Source: Gammaproteobacteria bacterium
GTDB taxonomy: Bacteria; Pseudomonadota; Gammaproteobacteria; Nitrosococcales; Methylophagaceae
Length of the DNA: 64,000 nt
NCBI GenBank assembly: GCA_029210875.1
Contig: JARGFJ010000001.1
Location: forward strand, 90,542-154,541
Direction of reading: 5' to 3'
Each line of letters begins with the position of its first letter. Position 1 is the first letter of the stretch. The notes under the pieces were generated by a model. The model saw nothing but the letters and a program-made list of their open reading frames with translations, was not told where the DNA came from and ran no database searches. Below, piece after piece: positions 33,202 through 41,382 of the stretch. Position numbers and translations under genes: made by a program.

Positions 33202-33206
33202 TATAG

Positions 33207-33668
33207 TTATCTCAAGACTTTGATTGCGCCCAGGAACCCTGATTCAACAGTAATACTAAGGCGGTTGATTTCACTGATACGAATAGCGTTATAAGGTTGT
33301 CTTGGGTCGATATTAATCTCATCGCCTTCACGCACCATATAGGTGCCAGAACCGACAATTTCGAGCAAGGCAATCGAATTTTCCCCTTTATCAATAAACC
33401 CTTTAAGACGCATTTTTGGAATAGTTTGTGCGCCTTGGTTACGCATAAAACCAAATTGGTTCTGACCAACAGCACGGTTGTTTAATGCTTCAAACATTGC
33501 CGTACTCGGTGAAAACGGATCACGCATTATGGGGGGCGATGTCGGTTGCATCATTGCTGGATTCATAAAATTGGCGTTTTGACCAATAGCGGGTGTGATG
33601 CCTCCACCAGCCCAGGAATGGCTTGAACATAAAAGCGTTGCTACACTGAAAACTAGATTCCGTTTCAT
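33207..33668 (-). CDS. PilP/GspC/MshK-like periplasmic protein
   Basis: Small exported protein of 153 residues. Signal peptide ending HSWAGGG, a Met/Pro/Asn-rich stretch, the typical MRDPFSP, then a C-terminal beta domain KMRLKGFIDKGENSIALLEI, SGTYMVREGDEI and VESGFLGAIKVLR. This pattern is shared by PilP and GspC homology regions that join the inner-membrane platform to the secretin. Sequence alone does not fix which. It lies 5 nt before the secretin and 1 nt past the GspF stop overlap. Confidence 0.78.
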   Translation of the reverse strand: MKRNLVFSVATLLCSSHSWAGGGITPAIGQNANFMNPAMMQPTSPPIMRDPFSPSTAMFEALNNRAVGQNQFGFMRNQGAQTIPKMRLKGFIDKGENSIALLEIVGSGTYMVREGDEINIDPRQPYNAIRISEINRLSITVESGFLGAIKVLR

Positions 33669-34891
33669 TATCCACCTGACACCAAAGAAAATAACGCCTG
33701 AAAAAAGGCGTAATAAACAAAACCGACCATGCCACCGATAACCAAAATCATGGCAGGCTCGATCATTGCCGACATACGTTTAATCGCAATTTCCAACAAC
33801 TTTTCGTAGTAAATACCGAGTTCTTGTAATACCTGATCGAGGCTACCGGTATTTTCACCGACAGCAATCATTTGCGTGACTAACGCAGGTATGCGCGGAT
33901 GATCAATACTGCTTGCCATATCGCGCCCCTGCATAATTTTTGCTGACGCTTGCTGTAACTTATCTATATAAACCCGATTGTTCATCAAGTTACCGGTAAT
34001 TTTTAAGGCATCAAATATGGTGACACCACTTCGCAACAGAATTGACAATGCCCACGTCATTTGCGCCATTGCCCCGGTGACCAACATTGTGCCAATGACT
34101 GGCACACGAAGCAGAGCCTTATCTACCGCTAAACGCCCTGCTTTTGTTTGATAGGCCAGCAACACGCTAATAATAAAAGCAATGACTGCCGCGATGATAA
34201 ACAAGCCATTTTCTCTTACATAGTCAGAGATATCGATCAGCATCTGAGTAGACGGAGGTAAAACTCTGCCTTTGCCTAATAAAAACTGGGCAAATTTAGG
34301 AATAATTTTCACCACCATAAAGGTACCAACACCAATGGCAGCCAGAACAACAATCGATGGATAAATCATGGCATTGATTGTTTGTGCCTTCAGTGCCGCT
34401 TTTTTTTCCATATGCAGCGCCAACCGATCCATAATGGCGTCCAAGTCACCGGTATTTTCACCCGCTACCACCAGATTAACTACCATATCTGGAAACACAT
34501 CGTTATGTTTTTTCATCGCAACCGACATAGCCAAGCCAGACTCAATATCCTTGAGCATCAACCTAAGCACCAGATTTAAGCGAGGACTCGACATTTGAGT
34601 TTGCGCCAGTTCCAATGCATGAGCGATAGACAGGCCTGCACGCAACATAAAAGACATTTGTCGAAAAAAGAAAATCAACGCAGATGTGCTGACCGAACGC
34701 TGCGAGGCAAGCCAGTCTGAAAAATTGGCTTGTCCCAAAAAGCCGGTTTTGCCTTTGCCTTGTTTCATTTGCAACACACGCAGGCCGCGTTCTCGCAACA
34801 TCAAGGCAGCGGCATTCAAATCATCCGCCTGTAATTGGCCTTTCAACTCGCCACCAGAACCAGTGAGTGCAGTGTAAGTAAATTGAGGCAT
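33668..34891 (-). CDS. Inner-membrane platform protein GspF/PilC/MshG
   Basis: Polytopic platform protein of 407 residues made of two T2SSF domains (about 70-195 and 275-395) and three main helices. Family segments are FFRQMSFMLRAGLSIAHALE, VPDM-like FPDMVVNLVVAGENTGDLD and its second copy TQMIAVGENTGSLDQVLQ. It converts ATPase movement into pilin extraction. Stop and start codons share a base with both neighbours, so the operon is tightly coupled. Confidence 0.93.
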   Translation of the reverse strand: MPQFTYTALTGSGGELKGQLQADDLNAAALMLRERGLRVLQMKQGKGKTGFLGQANFSDWLASQRSVSTSALIFFFRQMSFMLRAGLSIAHALELAQTQMSSPRLNLVLRLMLKDIESGLAMSVAMKKHNDVFPDMVVNLVVAGENTGDLDAIMDRLALHMEKKAALKAQTINAMIYPSIVVLAAIGVGTFMVVKIIPKFAQFLLGKGRVLPPSTQMLIDISDYVRENGLFIIAAVIAFIISVLLAYQTKAGRLAVDKALLRVPVIGTMLVTGAMAQMTWALSILLRSGVTIFDALKITGNLMNNRVYIDKLQQASAKIMQGRDMASSIDHPRIPALVTQMIAVGENTGSLDQVLQELGIYYEKLLEIAIKRMSAMIEPAMILVIGGMVGFVYYAFFQALFSLVSGG

Positions 34892-36534
34892 TATCTATTT
34901 GCCTCTTCAGCATGCAGTTTTCTGACAGCAACATCACGCACATCATCTAAGGTCGTCAGCCCCAACCGCACTTTTTCGCAACCATCTTCCCACATAAAAC
35001 GAAGATTGCTACCTGCCGCCTGTTCAAGTGTTTCTTCATCAGCAGCCTGAGCGACGAGACGTGCCAGCTTTTCATCAAACCAGAGTGTTTCAAACAAGCC
35101 GAGACGACCACGATAGCCAGTGCCCTGACACACTGCACAACCAACGGCCTCATAAATCTCGAATGCTGCATCGCTATCACTGCCCATTTCTTTAAGCTCT
35201 GATTCGGTTACTGATCTCGGGCTTCGACAATGTTGACACAATCGCCTAACCAGACGCTGGGCAATCACAGCGGTCATCGTTGACCCAATCAGAAAAGATT
35301 CACACCCAATATCAATCAAACGGGTGACCGCACTAACGGCATTATTTGTATGTAAGGTTGAAAAAACCAAATGCCCCGTCATCGCTGCTTTGACCGCAAC
35401 ATCAGCAGTTTCATAATCGCGGATCTCACCCACCATCAACACATCGGGATCATGACGTAGAAAAGAGCGTAATGCTTCAGCAAAGGTGACTTTTGTACCC
35501 GTTTGCACTTGCGATACACCTTCGATCACATATTCAATCGGGTTTTCCACCGTCATAATATTGATATCGGGATGATTGATTTCCTGCAAGGCGGCAAACA
35601 AGGTGGTTGATTTACCACTTCCGGTCGGACCGGTCAGCAAAATCATGCCATAAGGGTTATGAATAGCCTTGCGAAAACGCTGTAAATCCTGCTCCATCAT
35701 GCCTAACTCGGTCAGGGTGATGTCATTGGATTCCTGCCCCAGCAAACGCATGGTGACACGTTCGCCAGATCGCGTTGGTGATGTTGCCACACGCACACTG
35801 AATTCTTTATCAATCGGTGCGCTCAGATGATAACTAAAGCCACCGTCTTGTGGATGGCGTTGCTCTGCAATATCGAGATCGGATAATACTTTAATACGTG
35901 AAATCAAACCGGCAGCGACCGATTTATCACTCTCAACCGGATATTCCCGCAACTTGCCATCGACACGAAAACGCACACGAAGTCTGTCTTCTTCAGTAAT
36001 GACATGCACATCTGATGAACGATTGAGATAGGCATCTCTGAGAATCGTATCGAGTAATCCAACCAGATCCTGCTCATCCGTTGCTGGTGCAGGTTCGGCA
36101 CTATTTACAGGTAATACCTGATTGATTTTCAGACCAAGCGCTTTTTTATCCGCCATTACCAAAGGCAAAGATCGCCCCAACATACGTTGAATAGAATCGA
36201 TACCAGTGCGTTCGGTAGGATCAGAGACAGCCAATACCGTTTTGCCATCATAGATCAGTGGCAATAATAAACGTCGTCGAATCAGGCTGGCGGGGATCTT
36301 TTTTAACACGTCAGCATCGATACGTTCTGATGATAAATCAATGTAATCGACACTATTTTGCTGTGCCACAGCCCGATACAAAGCAGACATCGGAAACCGA
36401 TAATGCGCCAACACCATCGCCATTACCGATGATCGCTGACGACGTGCTTTTTGGCGAAGCGTTTCCAGCATAGTGGCTTCAATCAGCCCAGTACGTACAC
36501 CAGCTTCAATCAATTGATCATCAGTTAATGCCAT
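34891..36534 (-). CDS. Assembly ATPase GspE/PilB/MshE
   Basis: Secretion ATPase of 547 residues. The N-terminal 140 residues match a T2SSE_N/MshEN-type domain, though the cyclic-di-GMP motif (ALTDDQLIEAGVRTGLIEA and on) is degenerate. Then Walker A GPTGSGKST at 302-310, ENPIEYVIEGVSQVQ, Walker B DVLMVGEIRD, and TGHLVFSTLHTNNAVSA. A four-cysteine zinc site, CQHC and CAVC, precedes GYRGRLGLFE as in PilB and GspE. It drives polymerisation of the pilins encoded upstream. Confidence 0.94.
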   Translation of the reverse strand: MALTDDQLIEAGVRTGLIEATMLETLRQKARRQRSSVMAMVLAHYRFPMSALYRAVAQQNSVDYIDLSSERIDADVLKKIPASLIRRRLLLPLIYDGKTVLAVSDPTERTGIDSIQRMLGRSLPLVMADKKALGLKINQVLPVNSAEPAPATDEQDLVGLLDTILRDAYLNRSSDVHVITEEDRLRVRFRVDGKLREYPVESDKSVAAGLISRIKVLSDLDIAEQRHPQDGGFSYHLSAPIDKEFSVRVATSPTRSGERVTMRLLGQESNDITLTELGMMEQDLQRFRKAIHNPYGMILLTGPTGSGKSTTLFAALQEINHPDINIMTVENPIEYVIEGVSQVQTGTKVTFAEALRSFLRHDPDVLMVGEIRDYETADVAVKAAMTGHLVFSTLHTNNAVSAVTRLIDIGCESFLIGSTMTAVIAQRLVRRLCQHCRSPRSVTESELKEMGSDSDAAFEIYEAVGCAVCQGTGYRGRLGLFETLWFDEKLARLVAQAADEETLEQAAGSNLRFMWEDGCEKVRLGLTTLDDVRDVAVRKLHAEEANR

Positions 36535-36541
36535 GCTTGCC

Positions 36542-37237
36542 TCACAATGTCAGCACCAACTCAGCATCTAACTGTTGCGCGATACCAAAGGGTACCGTTG
36601 TCGCAGATTTGCTGATTTTTAATCTAACGATTGTTATCTCCCATGGCAGCTTGTCCAGTTCATAGACAAACTGTAGTATTTTTTGATAATCACCTTCGAA
36701 CACATAGCGTTGCATTGGGCGATAGAACATCGTGCCTTCAGACATGCGAGCAATCCAACTCATGGTTTCAGGTAAAATAACATCACTGAGCGGTGGTGCC
36801 TGAGTCGCTTGCCTACGTTTAGATTTTTTATTTGCCCGAGCAGGCTGAGTCTGATTTTGCGCTATCGTCTTATAAACTTCTGTCACCTTTACCCGAAGGT
36901 TTTGCGCCTTGGCAAGCTGTGAAATTTGCACAATAATCTGCTGAGAATTAAACGGTGCCAGGCTTGATTCAATTGCTTGTGCTTCCTGCTCAATCAATGC
37001 CATCGTCTGTTTTTGATCGTCAAGCTGGATAATCAGATCATCAAGATCTTCCTCTGGCTCATCTGGTATTTCTGCTTTTAACAACTTCATTTCAGTGGCT
37101 TGCATCGCCTTATTGAGATCGGCAATGGCTTTTTTCTCTGGGATAAAGCCGAACAAACCATAGCCACCCAGGATTAAAACCGTTAATACTAGGCCGAATA
37201 AAAGTTGTTCACGGTTAGTTAACTTAGCAAGTGTCAT
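36542..37237 (-). CDS. PilO/GspM/MshJ-like inner-membrane protein
   Basis: The protein of 231 residues has one N-terminal helix (about 13-31, LLFGLVLTVLILGGYGLFG), a coiled coil (to about 95), a basic low-complexity bridge and a small ferredoxin-like domain (MSWIARMSEGTMF, QRYVFEGDYQKILQFVYEL, LPWEITIVRLKIS). This is the layout of GspM/PilO proteins, which dimerise with GspL/PilN. It overlaps the preceding PilN-like gene by 4 nt. Confidence 0.8.
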   Translation of the reverse strand: MTLAKLTNREQLLFGLVLTVLILGGYGLFGFIPEKKAIADLNKAMQATEMKLLKAEIPDEPEEDLDDLIIQLDDQKQTMALIEQEAQAIESSLAPFNSQQIIVQISQLAKAQNLRVKVTEVYKTIAQNQTQPARANKKSKRRQATQAPPLSDVILPETMSWIARMSEGTMFYRPMQRYVFEGDYQKILQFVYELDKLPWEITIVRLKISKSATTVPFGIAQQLDAELVLTL

Positions 37238-39012
37238 TTTTTGCTACCATTACTTGTCAGGCTTTCTGGTTCAAGCAGTTTCACCATACGAAAGCCCAAG
37301 GTAAAACCATTCAAATTCAACGGGCCAACGCCGGCCTGCACCACGGAGTCACGTACTTCCATACCCCATGGCTCAAGTGCTTCTTCCATTATCTGTAAAA
37401 AACGCTGAGCTGATATTTCACTTAATGCCCACGCTTCAACATTAAAGTTTTCGACTTCAACCCGCTTATCTTGTTGGCTGTTTGGTGTCACAGGCGCGGT
37501 ACGAACAGGCACACGTTTGCCGAGCTCATCAATGCTGTTAATAATCACATCATCCGGGGTGGCACTTTGGATGATGCCAAGAATGCCTTTGATTAATGAT
37601 TTACGTTCAGGGATAGCCTGATTATAAAACGCCACCAGTGCTTTCATCCGCACCTGGGCAACTTCTCGTTCAGCCACTTCTTTTTTGAGCTTGTCAATTT
37701 CAGCTGTTTTGGTATTTATCTGCTTGATCGACGTATCAATCGTCTGCCAGCGGGCATCAATCACCGCCTTGTCTTTTTCCACCAGATTGCGCTCCATCAT
37801 CAACCACGCTTCACTCATTGCTATCAACAGCAACAAGGTTGCCACCAACATCACAGCGCGTATTTCCAAACGCTGTAGCGGCGGCGGCAATGGCCCACCC
37901 AAACGCACACCCGCCCCACGATCTGTGCCAGACAACTTCCAAAACTGGCGAGCAGCACCGACCATACCGGCAGAGATATTTTCACTGATTGGCAACATAT
38001 CGAGCGCAATAACATCCGCTTCCAGTGCATCATTCACATCTGCCAACAAATTGTTGGGCAAAGCAACAGAGCTCGCCAACCAGACAGGAACATCTAGCGG
38101 TGGGTTTAAACCATGATAGCTTTCCAATACCGCTTCATAAGGTTCTTTATCGTTGTTGTCATACCATTGCTGGGCAGTAATCTTGCCCGCAGTGATCGTC
38201 ATCGCAAACGCCATCTGACTACTTACTTCAATCAACACATCATTGGTTTTATTGTCAGCAATCAAGCTGGCACTGCAACCGATAAGTGGATACATTGCCT
38301 CCAACACAACGCCTTGCTTGGCAAACACATCAATCCAGCGTTGTAACAAACCCTGATTAACACAACTGACCAACCAATTGAACATCCCCGGTACATCAGC
38401 GACCTCACCTTGAGGCGACCAGCCACACTCAACAAGCTCATCATCCGATTTTAGCCACTCCTGGCCAGCAAGACAGGCATTTAACTGACTCCGGCGAATA
38501 TAGCCCAACTCTTCAGCCAAATCGCCAAAGCGGCGAAACGAAAACTTTTCAGCCAAAGCCAATCCACCCGCCTCATTGGCTTTGCCTTGTTGCAAGTCTA
38601 TAATCGCCTCGGCCTGCTCAGCCGTCATATAGCCTTGTCCGACCAAAAGATGACCCACTGACCAACGTGTTGTGTGTTGTATCAATAAAGGCTCAGCCTC
38701 CCACCGAATTAACTCCATCATTTGAGCGATGGGGCGTGGTTTTTTCGGGTTGATGGGCAACTCAATCAGCGTCGATAACACTGCTGGAGACAATAAAACA
38801 GCGTTACCACCTTGCCAACCACTGGCTTTTAATTGACCGACAAGCTCCACCACCGCCTCTGCCATATCGGTGGTTTGTACACTGGCATGATAGCTTGCCG
38901 TGATCGTATTACCCGCCCGAGACAACACCGAACCACGTAATGAAAAACCATCAGTTTCGCAGACTAATAACTCGGTTGATTTGCCGAAAGGAAGGATGTT
39001 ACTTAAATTCAT
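37234..39012 (-). CDS. PilM-PilN (GspL/MshI-like) fusion with an embedded MshEN-like pair
   Basis: An inner-membrane assembly protein of 592 residues. The cytoplasmic part (1-380) begins like the PilM/GspL actin-like fold. Between residues about 117 and 185 there are two copies of a pattern like the MshEN cyclic-di-GMP motif: VGHLLVGQGYMTAEQAEAI and FGDLAEELGYIRRSQLNACL. A helix follows at 386-404, then a coiled coil and a PilN-type periplasmic domain (about 410-580, with DVIINSIDELGKRVP and WALSEISAQRFLQIMEEAL). It overlaps the prepilin gene before it and the PilO-like gene after it by 4 nt each. The fusion is typical for GspL; the inserted motif is not, in my knowledge. Confidence 0.8.
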   Translation of the reverse strand: MNLSNILPFGKSTELLVCETDGFSLRGSVLSRAGNTITASYHASVQTTDMAEAVVELVGQLKASGWQGGNAVLLSPAVLSTLIELPINPKKPRPIAQMMELIRWEAEPLLIQHTTRWSVGHLLVGQGYMTAEQAEAIIDLQQGKANEAGGLALAEKFSFRRFGDLAEELGYIRRSQLNACLAGQEWLKSDDELVECGWSPQGEVADVPGMFNWLVSCVNQGLLQRWIDVFAKQGVVLEAMYPLIGCSASLIADNKTNDVLIEVSSQMAFAMTITAGKITAQQWYDNNDKEPYEAVLESYHGLNPPLDVPVWLASSVALPNNLLADVNDALEADVIALDMLPISENISAGMVGAARQFWKLSGTDRGAGVRLGGPLPPPLQRLEIRAVMLVATLLLLIAMSEAWLMMERNLVEKDKAVIDARWQTIDTSIKQINTKTAEIDKLKKEVAEREVAQVRMKALVAFYNQAIPERKSLIKGILGIIQSATPDDVIINSIDELGKRVPVRTAPVTPNSQQDKRVEVENFNVEAWALSEISAQRFLQIMEEALEPWGMEVRDSVVQAGVGPLNLNGFTLGFRMVKLLEPESLTSNGSKK

Positions 39013-40298
39013 TTAATAACCCAGTTAAGCGTAATATTTTGGCGGGGTGTAACAGTAAATGATTTAATATCATTAGATGAAGGAGCTGCATTACTGGCAT
39101 CATTGCAATCGCCATCAAATACGACATAGTTGTTCGGATCACCGACAGGTTTTTCATAACAGACAATTGCATATCCTCTTGCACCAATAGGGATAGCATT
39201 TGAACTATCAAAATGAAAAAGATAGTCATTTTCACCGTTTGCCGCGATTGCTGAGCTTGAGATAGTCAGTGCTGTATTTATATTGTCATCACCCGTTACA
39301 TAACTCGTTGTGTCTGACAAATAGACCCTTAAATTCAAATCAAGATCTGAGGCGGGTAAAGCATCACTTGCATTCTGATTGATGAAATTGATATTTACGC
39401 TGTTTATTTGCCAATCATCTGCAATGACGAGTGCATTATGAGTAATATCATCAGCGCTGTTAGTTAGATCAAACCCTTGACTGCTAACCGAAACAATGCC
39501 GGTACTGGCATCAGCACTATATGTCCAGCCTGAGTTTAAGGCATCAGACGCATCGGAATTAGCATAACCATCACGAAAACGTAAATTGCCATTGCGTTCA
39601 GGTAACACCGCGATATAAGGACCTCGCCAACCGAAACCGATACCTGTGCTGGCATCAATCGACCATGTTCCTAATGCAGAACCATCACATTGAACTGGTT
39701 CCAACAACTCACGTACACATCCCGGCAACCGCTCCATATCGACAGCAAAACCACTGATTTCAGGGCTACCGTTTACGGTGCGAGTAGGGTTGCCAACAAT
39801 GGCTTTACGCATAATGTCCATACGACGTTTGGTTTCATCGTATTTGGCTTGATCTTCCACGCCTTCGGTCAGCATTAAGGTGGCAGAAGCCATTAACCCG
39901 ACCAGAAATAATACCAACACCATTTCCAGCAAGGTGAAGCCTTTTTGTAGGTTGGGTTTTAACCCAACAGGGCGGGATTGTTGGGTTAAAACCCAACCTA
40001 CGGGTACTGTAGGTTCGAAACGAAGATATTGAGCTAAAGCCCAACCTACAACCGAGCGGTCATTGCGAGGTCGATCAATAAATAAGTTGTCATTGCGAGG
40101 TCGCAGACCGTGGCAATCTGGGGTTATACCAAGGTTTGGACTGGATTGCGTCGCTATCGCTCGCAATGACGTGGCATGTTGGGTTAAAACCCAACCTACG
40201 GGTGGTTTTATGGGTATTGTTGCAGGTTCGAAACGAAGTAACTGCGAAGCTGATCCTTTAGTCGAACAACGGGCCAGAAACAACGGATAAGGCATCAT
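39009..40298 (-). CDS. Prepilin-like protein whose 120-residue leader is built from palindromic repeats
   Basis: A type IV pilin-like protein. The prepilin cleavage motif KGFTLLEMVLVLFLVGLM lies about 120 residues from the start, where leaders are normally 6-30. The leader region coincides with five repeat elements (39947-40267) that keep an open frame. The start ATG at 40298 has GAGG 7 nt upstream, overlapping the stop of the previous gene; a GTG one codon earlier is possible. After cleavage the mature pilin has about 309 residues: a hydrophobic helix, then DETKRRMDIMRKAIVGNP and a Ser/Asp/Ala-rich globular part with few recognisable features. It is a minor or special pilin of the cluster. 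Confidence 0.85.
   Translation of the reverse strand: MMPYPLFLARCSTKGSASQLLRFEPATIPIKPPVGWVLTQHATSLRAIATQSSPNLGITPDCHGLRPRNDNLFIDRPRNDRSVVGWALAQYLRFEPTVPVGWVLTQQSRPVGLKPNLQKGFTLLEMVLVLFLVGLMASATLMLTEGVEDQAKYDETKRRMDIMRKAIVGNPTRTVNGSPEISGFAVDMERLPGCVRELLEPVQCDGSALGTWSIDASTGIGFGWRGPYIAVLPERNGNLRFRDGYANSDASDALNSGWTYSADASTGIVSVSSQGFDLTNSADDITHNALVIADDWQINSVNINFINQNASDALPASDLDLNLRVYLSDTTSYVTGDDNINTALTISSSAIAANGENDYLFHFDSSNAIPIGARGYAIVCYEKPVGDPNNYVVFDGDCNDASNAAPSSNDIKSFTVTPRQNITLNWVIK
39947..40001. repeat. 55-bp palindromic element, family A, in the prepilin leader
   Basis: Arms of 23 bp starting GTAGGTTGGGTTTTAACCC pair perfectly around a 9-base centre, and each arm is itself nearly palindromic. 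The same 55-bp length recurs at 41043-41097 and 41118-41172. On the minus strand it encodes VGWVLTQQSRPVGLKPNL, directly before QKG of the cleavage site. Confidence 0.9.
40009..40049. repeat. Family C repeat, rearranged copy
   Basis: It begins GTAGGTTCGAAACGAAG as in the 46-bp elements at 40222 and 43029, but ends in CCCAACCTAC as in family A. It looks like a hybrid or decayed copy. It is translated on the minus strand as VGWALAQYLRFEPT. Confidence 0.7.
40059..40170. repeat. Family B repeat (GTCATTGCGAGG type), tandem partial copies
   Basis: GTCATTGCGAGG occurs at 40059 and 40089, and its inverted partner (ending CTCGCAATGAC) closes at 40170 with CTGGATTGCGTCGC before it. The same family is at 45185-45273. 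Such GTCATTGCGAG...CTCGCAATGAC palindromes are scattered through many bacterial genomes. Here it lies in the leader coding region of the prepilin gene. Confidence 0.8.
40178..40201. repeat. Family A half element
   Basis: One arm, TGTTGGGTTAAAACCCAACC followed by TACG, without its partner. It matches the right arm of the 39947-40001 element exactly. Confidence 0.85.
40222..40267. repeat. 46-bp repeat, family C
   Basis: GCAGGTTCGAAACGAAGTAA continues to TTTAGTCGAAC. It matches 43029-43074 over the full 46 bp with two differences. Terminal GGTTCGA and TCGAAC form inverted ends. Confidence 0.85.
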
Positions 40299-40302
40299 CA
40301 CA

Positions 40303-41226
40303 TTACCTCAATAAGCACAAGACAATGTCATCACCTTTCGGCAGACACCACTCATCTTCAGCAACATTGGCATAATCAATATCAGAATCCAGCACGCCAT
40401 TTTCACCAAGGCTTACAATGCGGGCAACATTAGCTGGAAGTGTGTAGTTGGCAGCATTCCAGCCTGGATCATCTGCCCTCAAGCAAGAATAGGTATCGCC
40501 TGTGGTGTCATAGTTACCGCCCGCATTTTTTTTACAACGGTATTCAGGTGAATAATCCAGCTCAGGATCAAGTAACAGAATACGGTTTCCCCACGCATCG
40601 ACAATGCCTTGATTATTGATATAAGGTCCATGCCAACCTTGTTTGGTATCTGGGTTCCACAACAATGGCGTGTATGTTAAATCAGTATTGTCATAAGGGA
40701 ATGTTAATAACATCGTCATGCCCCAATTTGTTTGTCCTGTATGACCATTTCGACACCAGGTGTGGTAATTAGCACTTGTAGCTGAAGGTAGACCTGCAAA
40801 AGAAAGTTGAGGCATAACAGTATTATCTGGCACATAATCACCGCTGCGATAAACCCTGCAAGGAAACTCTCTGGTATCACGCCGAAACTGCAGCAAGGCT
40901 TTTTTTATTTCAGCCATTTCAAATTGAGTGGCATCGTAGCGACCAGAATCTTGTACATCTTCATAGTTAAGTACAACGACACCCGCGACGATGCCGAGCA
41001 AGGTGATGACCACAAGTAGTTCAATCAGAGTAAAGCCAGCCTGTAGGTCGGGTTTTAACCCGACAGTGCGGGGTTGTTGGGTTGAAACCCAACCTACGGG
41101 TTTTGAACGCATTGATTGTAGGTCGGGTTTTAACCCGACAGTGTGGGGCTGTTGGGTTGAAACCCAACCTACAAACGTCCTGCCTAGATATGAGAAAAAA
41201 AAGGGAACAAACAATATACACCTCAT
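40303..41226 (-). CDS. Prepilin-like protein with two in-frame 55-bp repeats in its leader
   Basis: Type IV pilin/pseudopilin of 307 residues before processing. The cleavage site AGFTLIELLVVITLLGIVAG is at residue 64. Residues 19-62 are two translated copies of the family A repeat (VGWVSTQQPxTVGLKPDLQ). The mature part of about 243 residues has NYEDVQDSGRYDATQFEMAE, GPYINNQGIVDAWGNRILLL and a C-terminal region like GspG or minor pilins (W-G-Y-I and DAWG are typical of GspG). The start ATG follows a four-codon frame directly, with a poor ribosome-binding site of its own. One nt separates its stop from the next gene. Confidence 0.85.
   Translation of the reverse strand: MRCILFVPFFFSYLGRTFVGWVSTQQPHTVGLKPDLQSMRSKPVGWVSTQQPRTVGLKPDLQAGFTLIELLVVITLLGIVAGVVVLNYEDVQDSGRYDATQFEMAEIKKALLQFRRDTREFPCRVYRSGDYVPDNTVMPQLSFAGLPSATSANYHTWCRNGHTGQTNWGMTMLLTFPYDNTDLTYTPLLWNPDTKQGWHGPYINNQGIVDAWGNRILLLDPELDYSPEYRCKKNAGGNYDTTGDTYSCLRADDPGWNAANYTLPANVARIVSLGENGVLDSDIDYANVAEDEWCLPKGDDIVLCLLR
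41043..41097. repeat. 55-bp palindromic element, family A, copy next to the cleavage site
   Basis: Starts GTAGGTCGGGTTTTAACCCG and ends in the inverse AACCCAACCTAC. It ends at the codons for LQ, immediately before AGFTLIEL. Confidence 0.92.
41118..41172. repeat. 55-bp palindromic element, family A, second tandem copy
   Basis: Almost identical to the copy at 41043-41097 (a few changes in the centre), same orientation, with 20 bp between them. The period of 75 bp is 25 codons, so both are read in the same frame. Confidence 0.92.
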
Positions 41227-41238
41227 TTACTTGCTTGC

Positions 41239-41291
41239 CATTATCCTTATGACAAATCCTGTCATTGACATCGTTTGTCATAAGGATAATG
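41239..41291 (-). promoter_or_regulatory. Perfect 18-bp inverted repeat covering the SD region of the second prepilin gene
   Basis: CATTATCCTTATGACAAA at 41239-41256 is the exact inverse of 41274-41291, with a 17-nt loop that itself holds the palindrome TGTCATTGACA. On the minus-strand mRNA the downstream arm contains AAGGATAATG, a Shine-Dalgarno and start of a four-codon frame (ATG GCA AGC AAG TAA), whose stop touches the ATG of the prepilin gene at 41226. The stem would hide this site and could also protect the upstream pilin mRNA. Confidence 0.65.
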
Positions 41292-41307
41292 TTGTGGTCA
41301 GAAGTAG

Positions 41308-41334
41308 GATGGGCAGGTTATTACCCTGCCCATC
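41308..41334. terminator. Stem-loop behind the first pilin gene, no T-run
   Basis: GATGGGCAGG and CCTGCCCATC pair perfectly around seven bases, 49 nt past the stop of the pilin gene at 41383. No run of T follows on either strand, so it may be a processing or stability hairpin that raises the level of the first pilin relative to later genes. Confidence 0.45.
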
Positions 41335-41382
41335 ACACTTTGCTAAACCATCAACACATGGCTTAGTTAAATTTAAGCCTGA

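Noticed and set aside
41308..41334. Strong intrinsic terminator after the first pilin gene
   Set aside because: Stem is perfect, but no T-run follows; kept only as a weak stem-loop entry.
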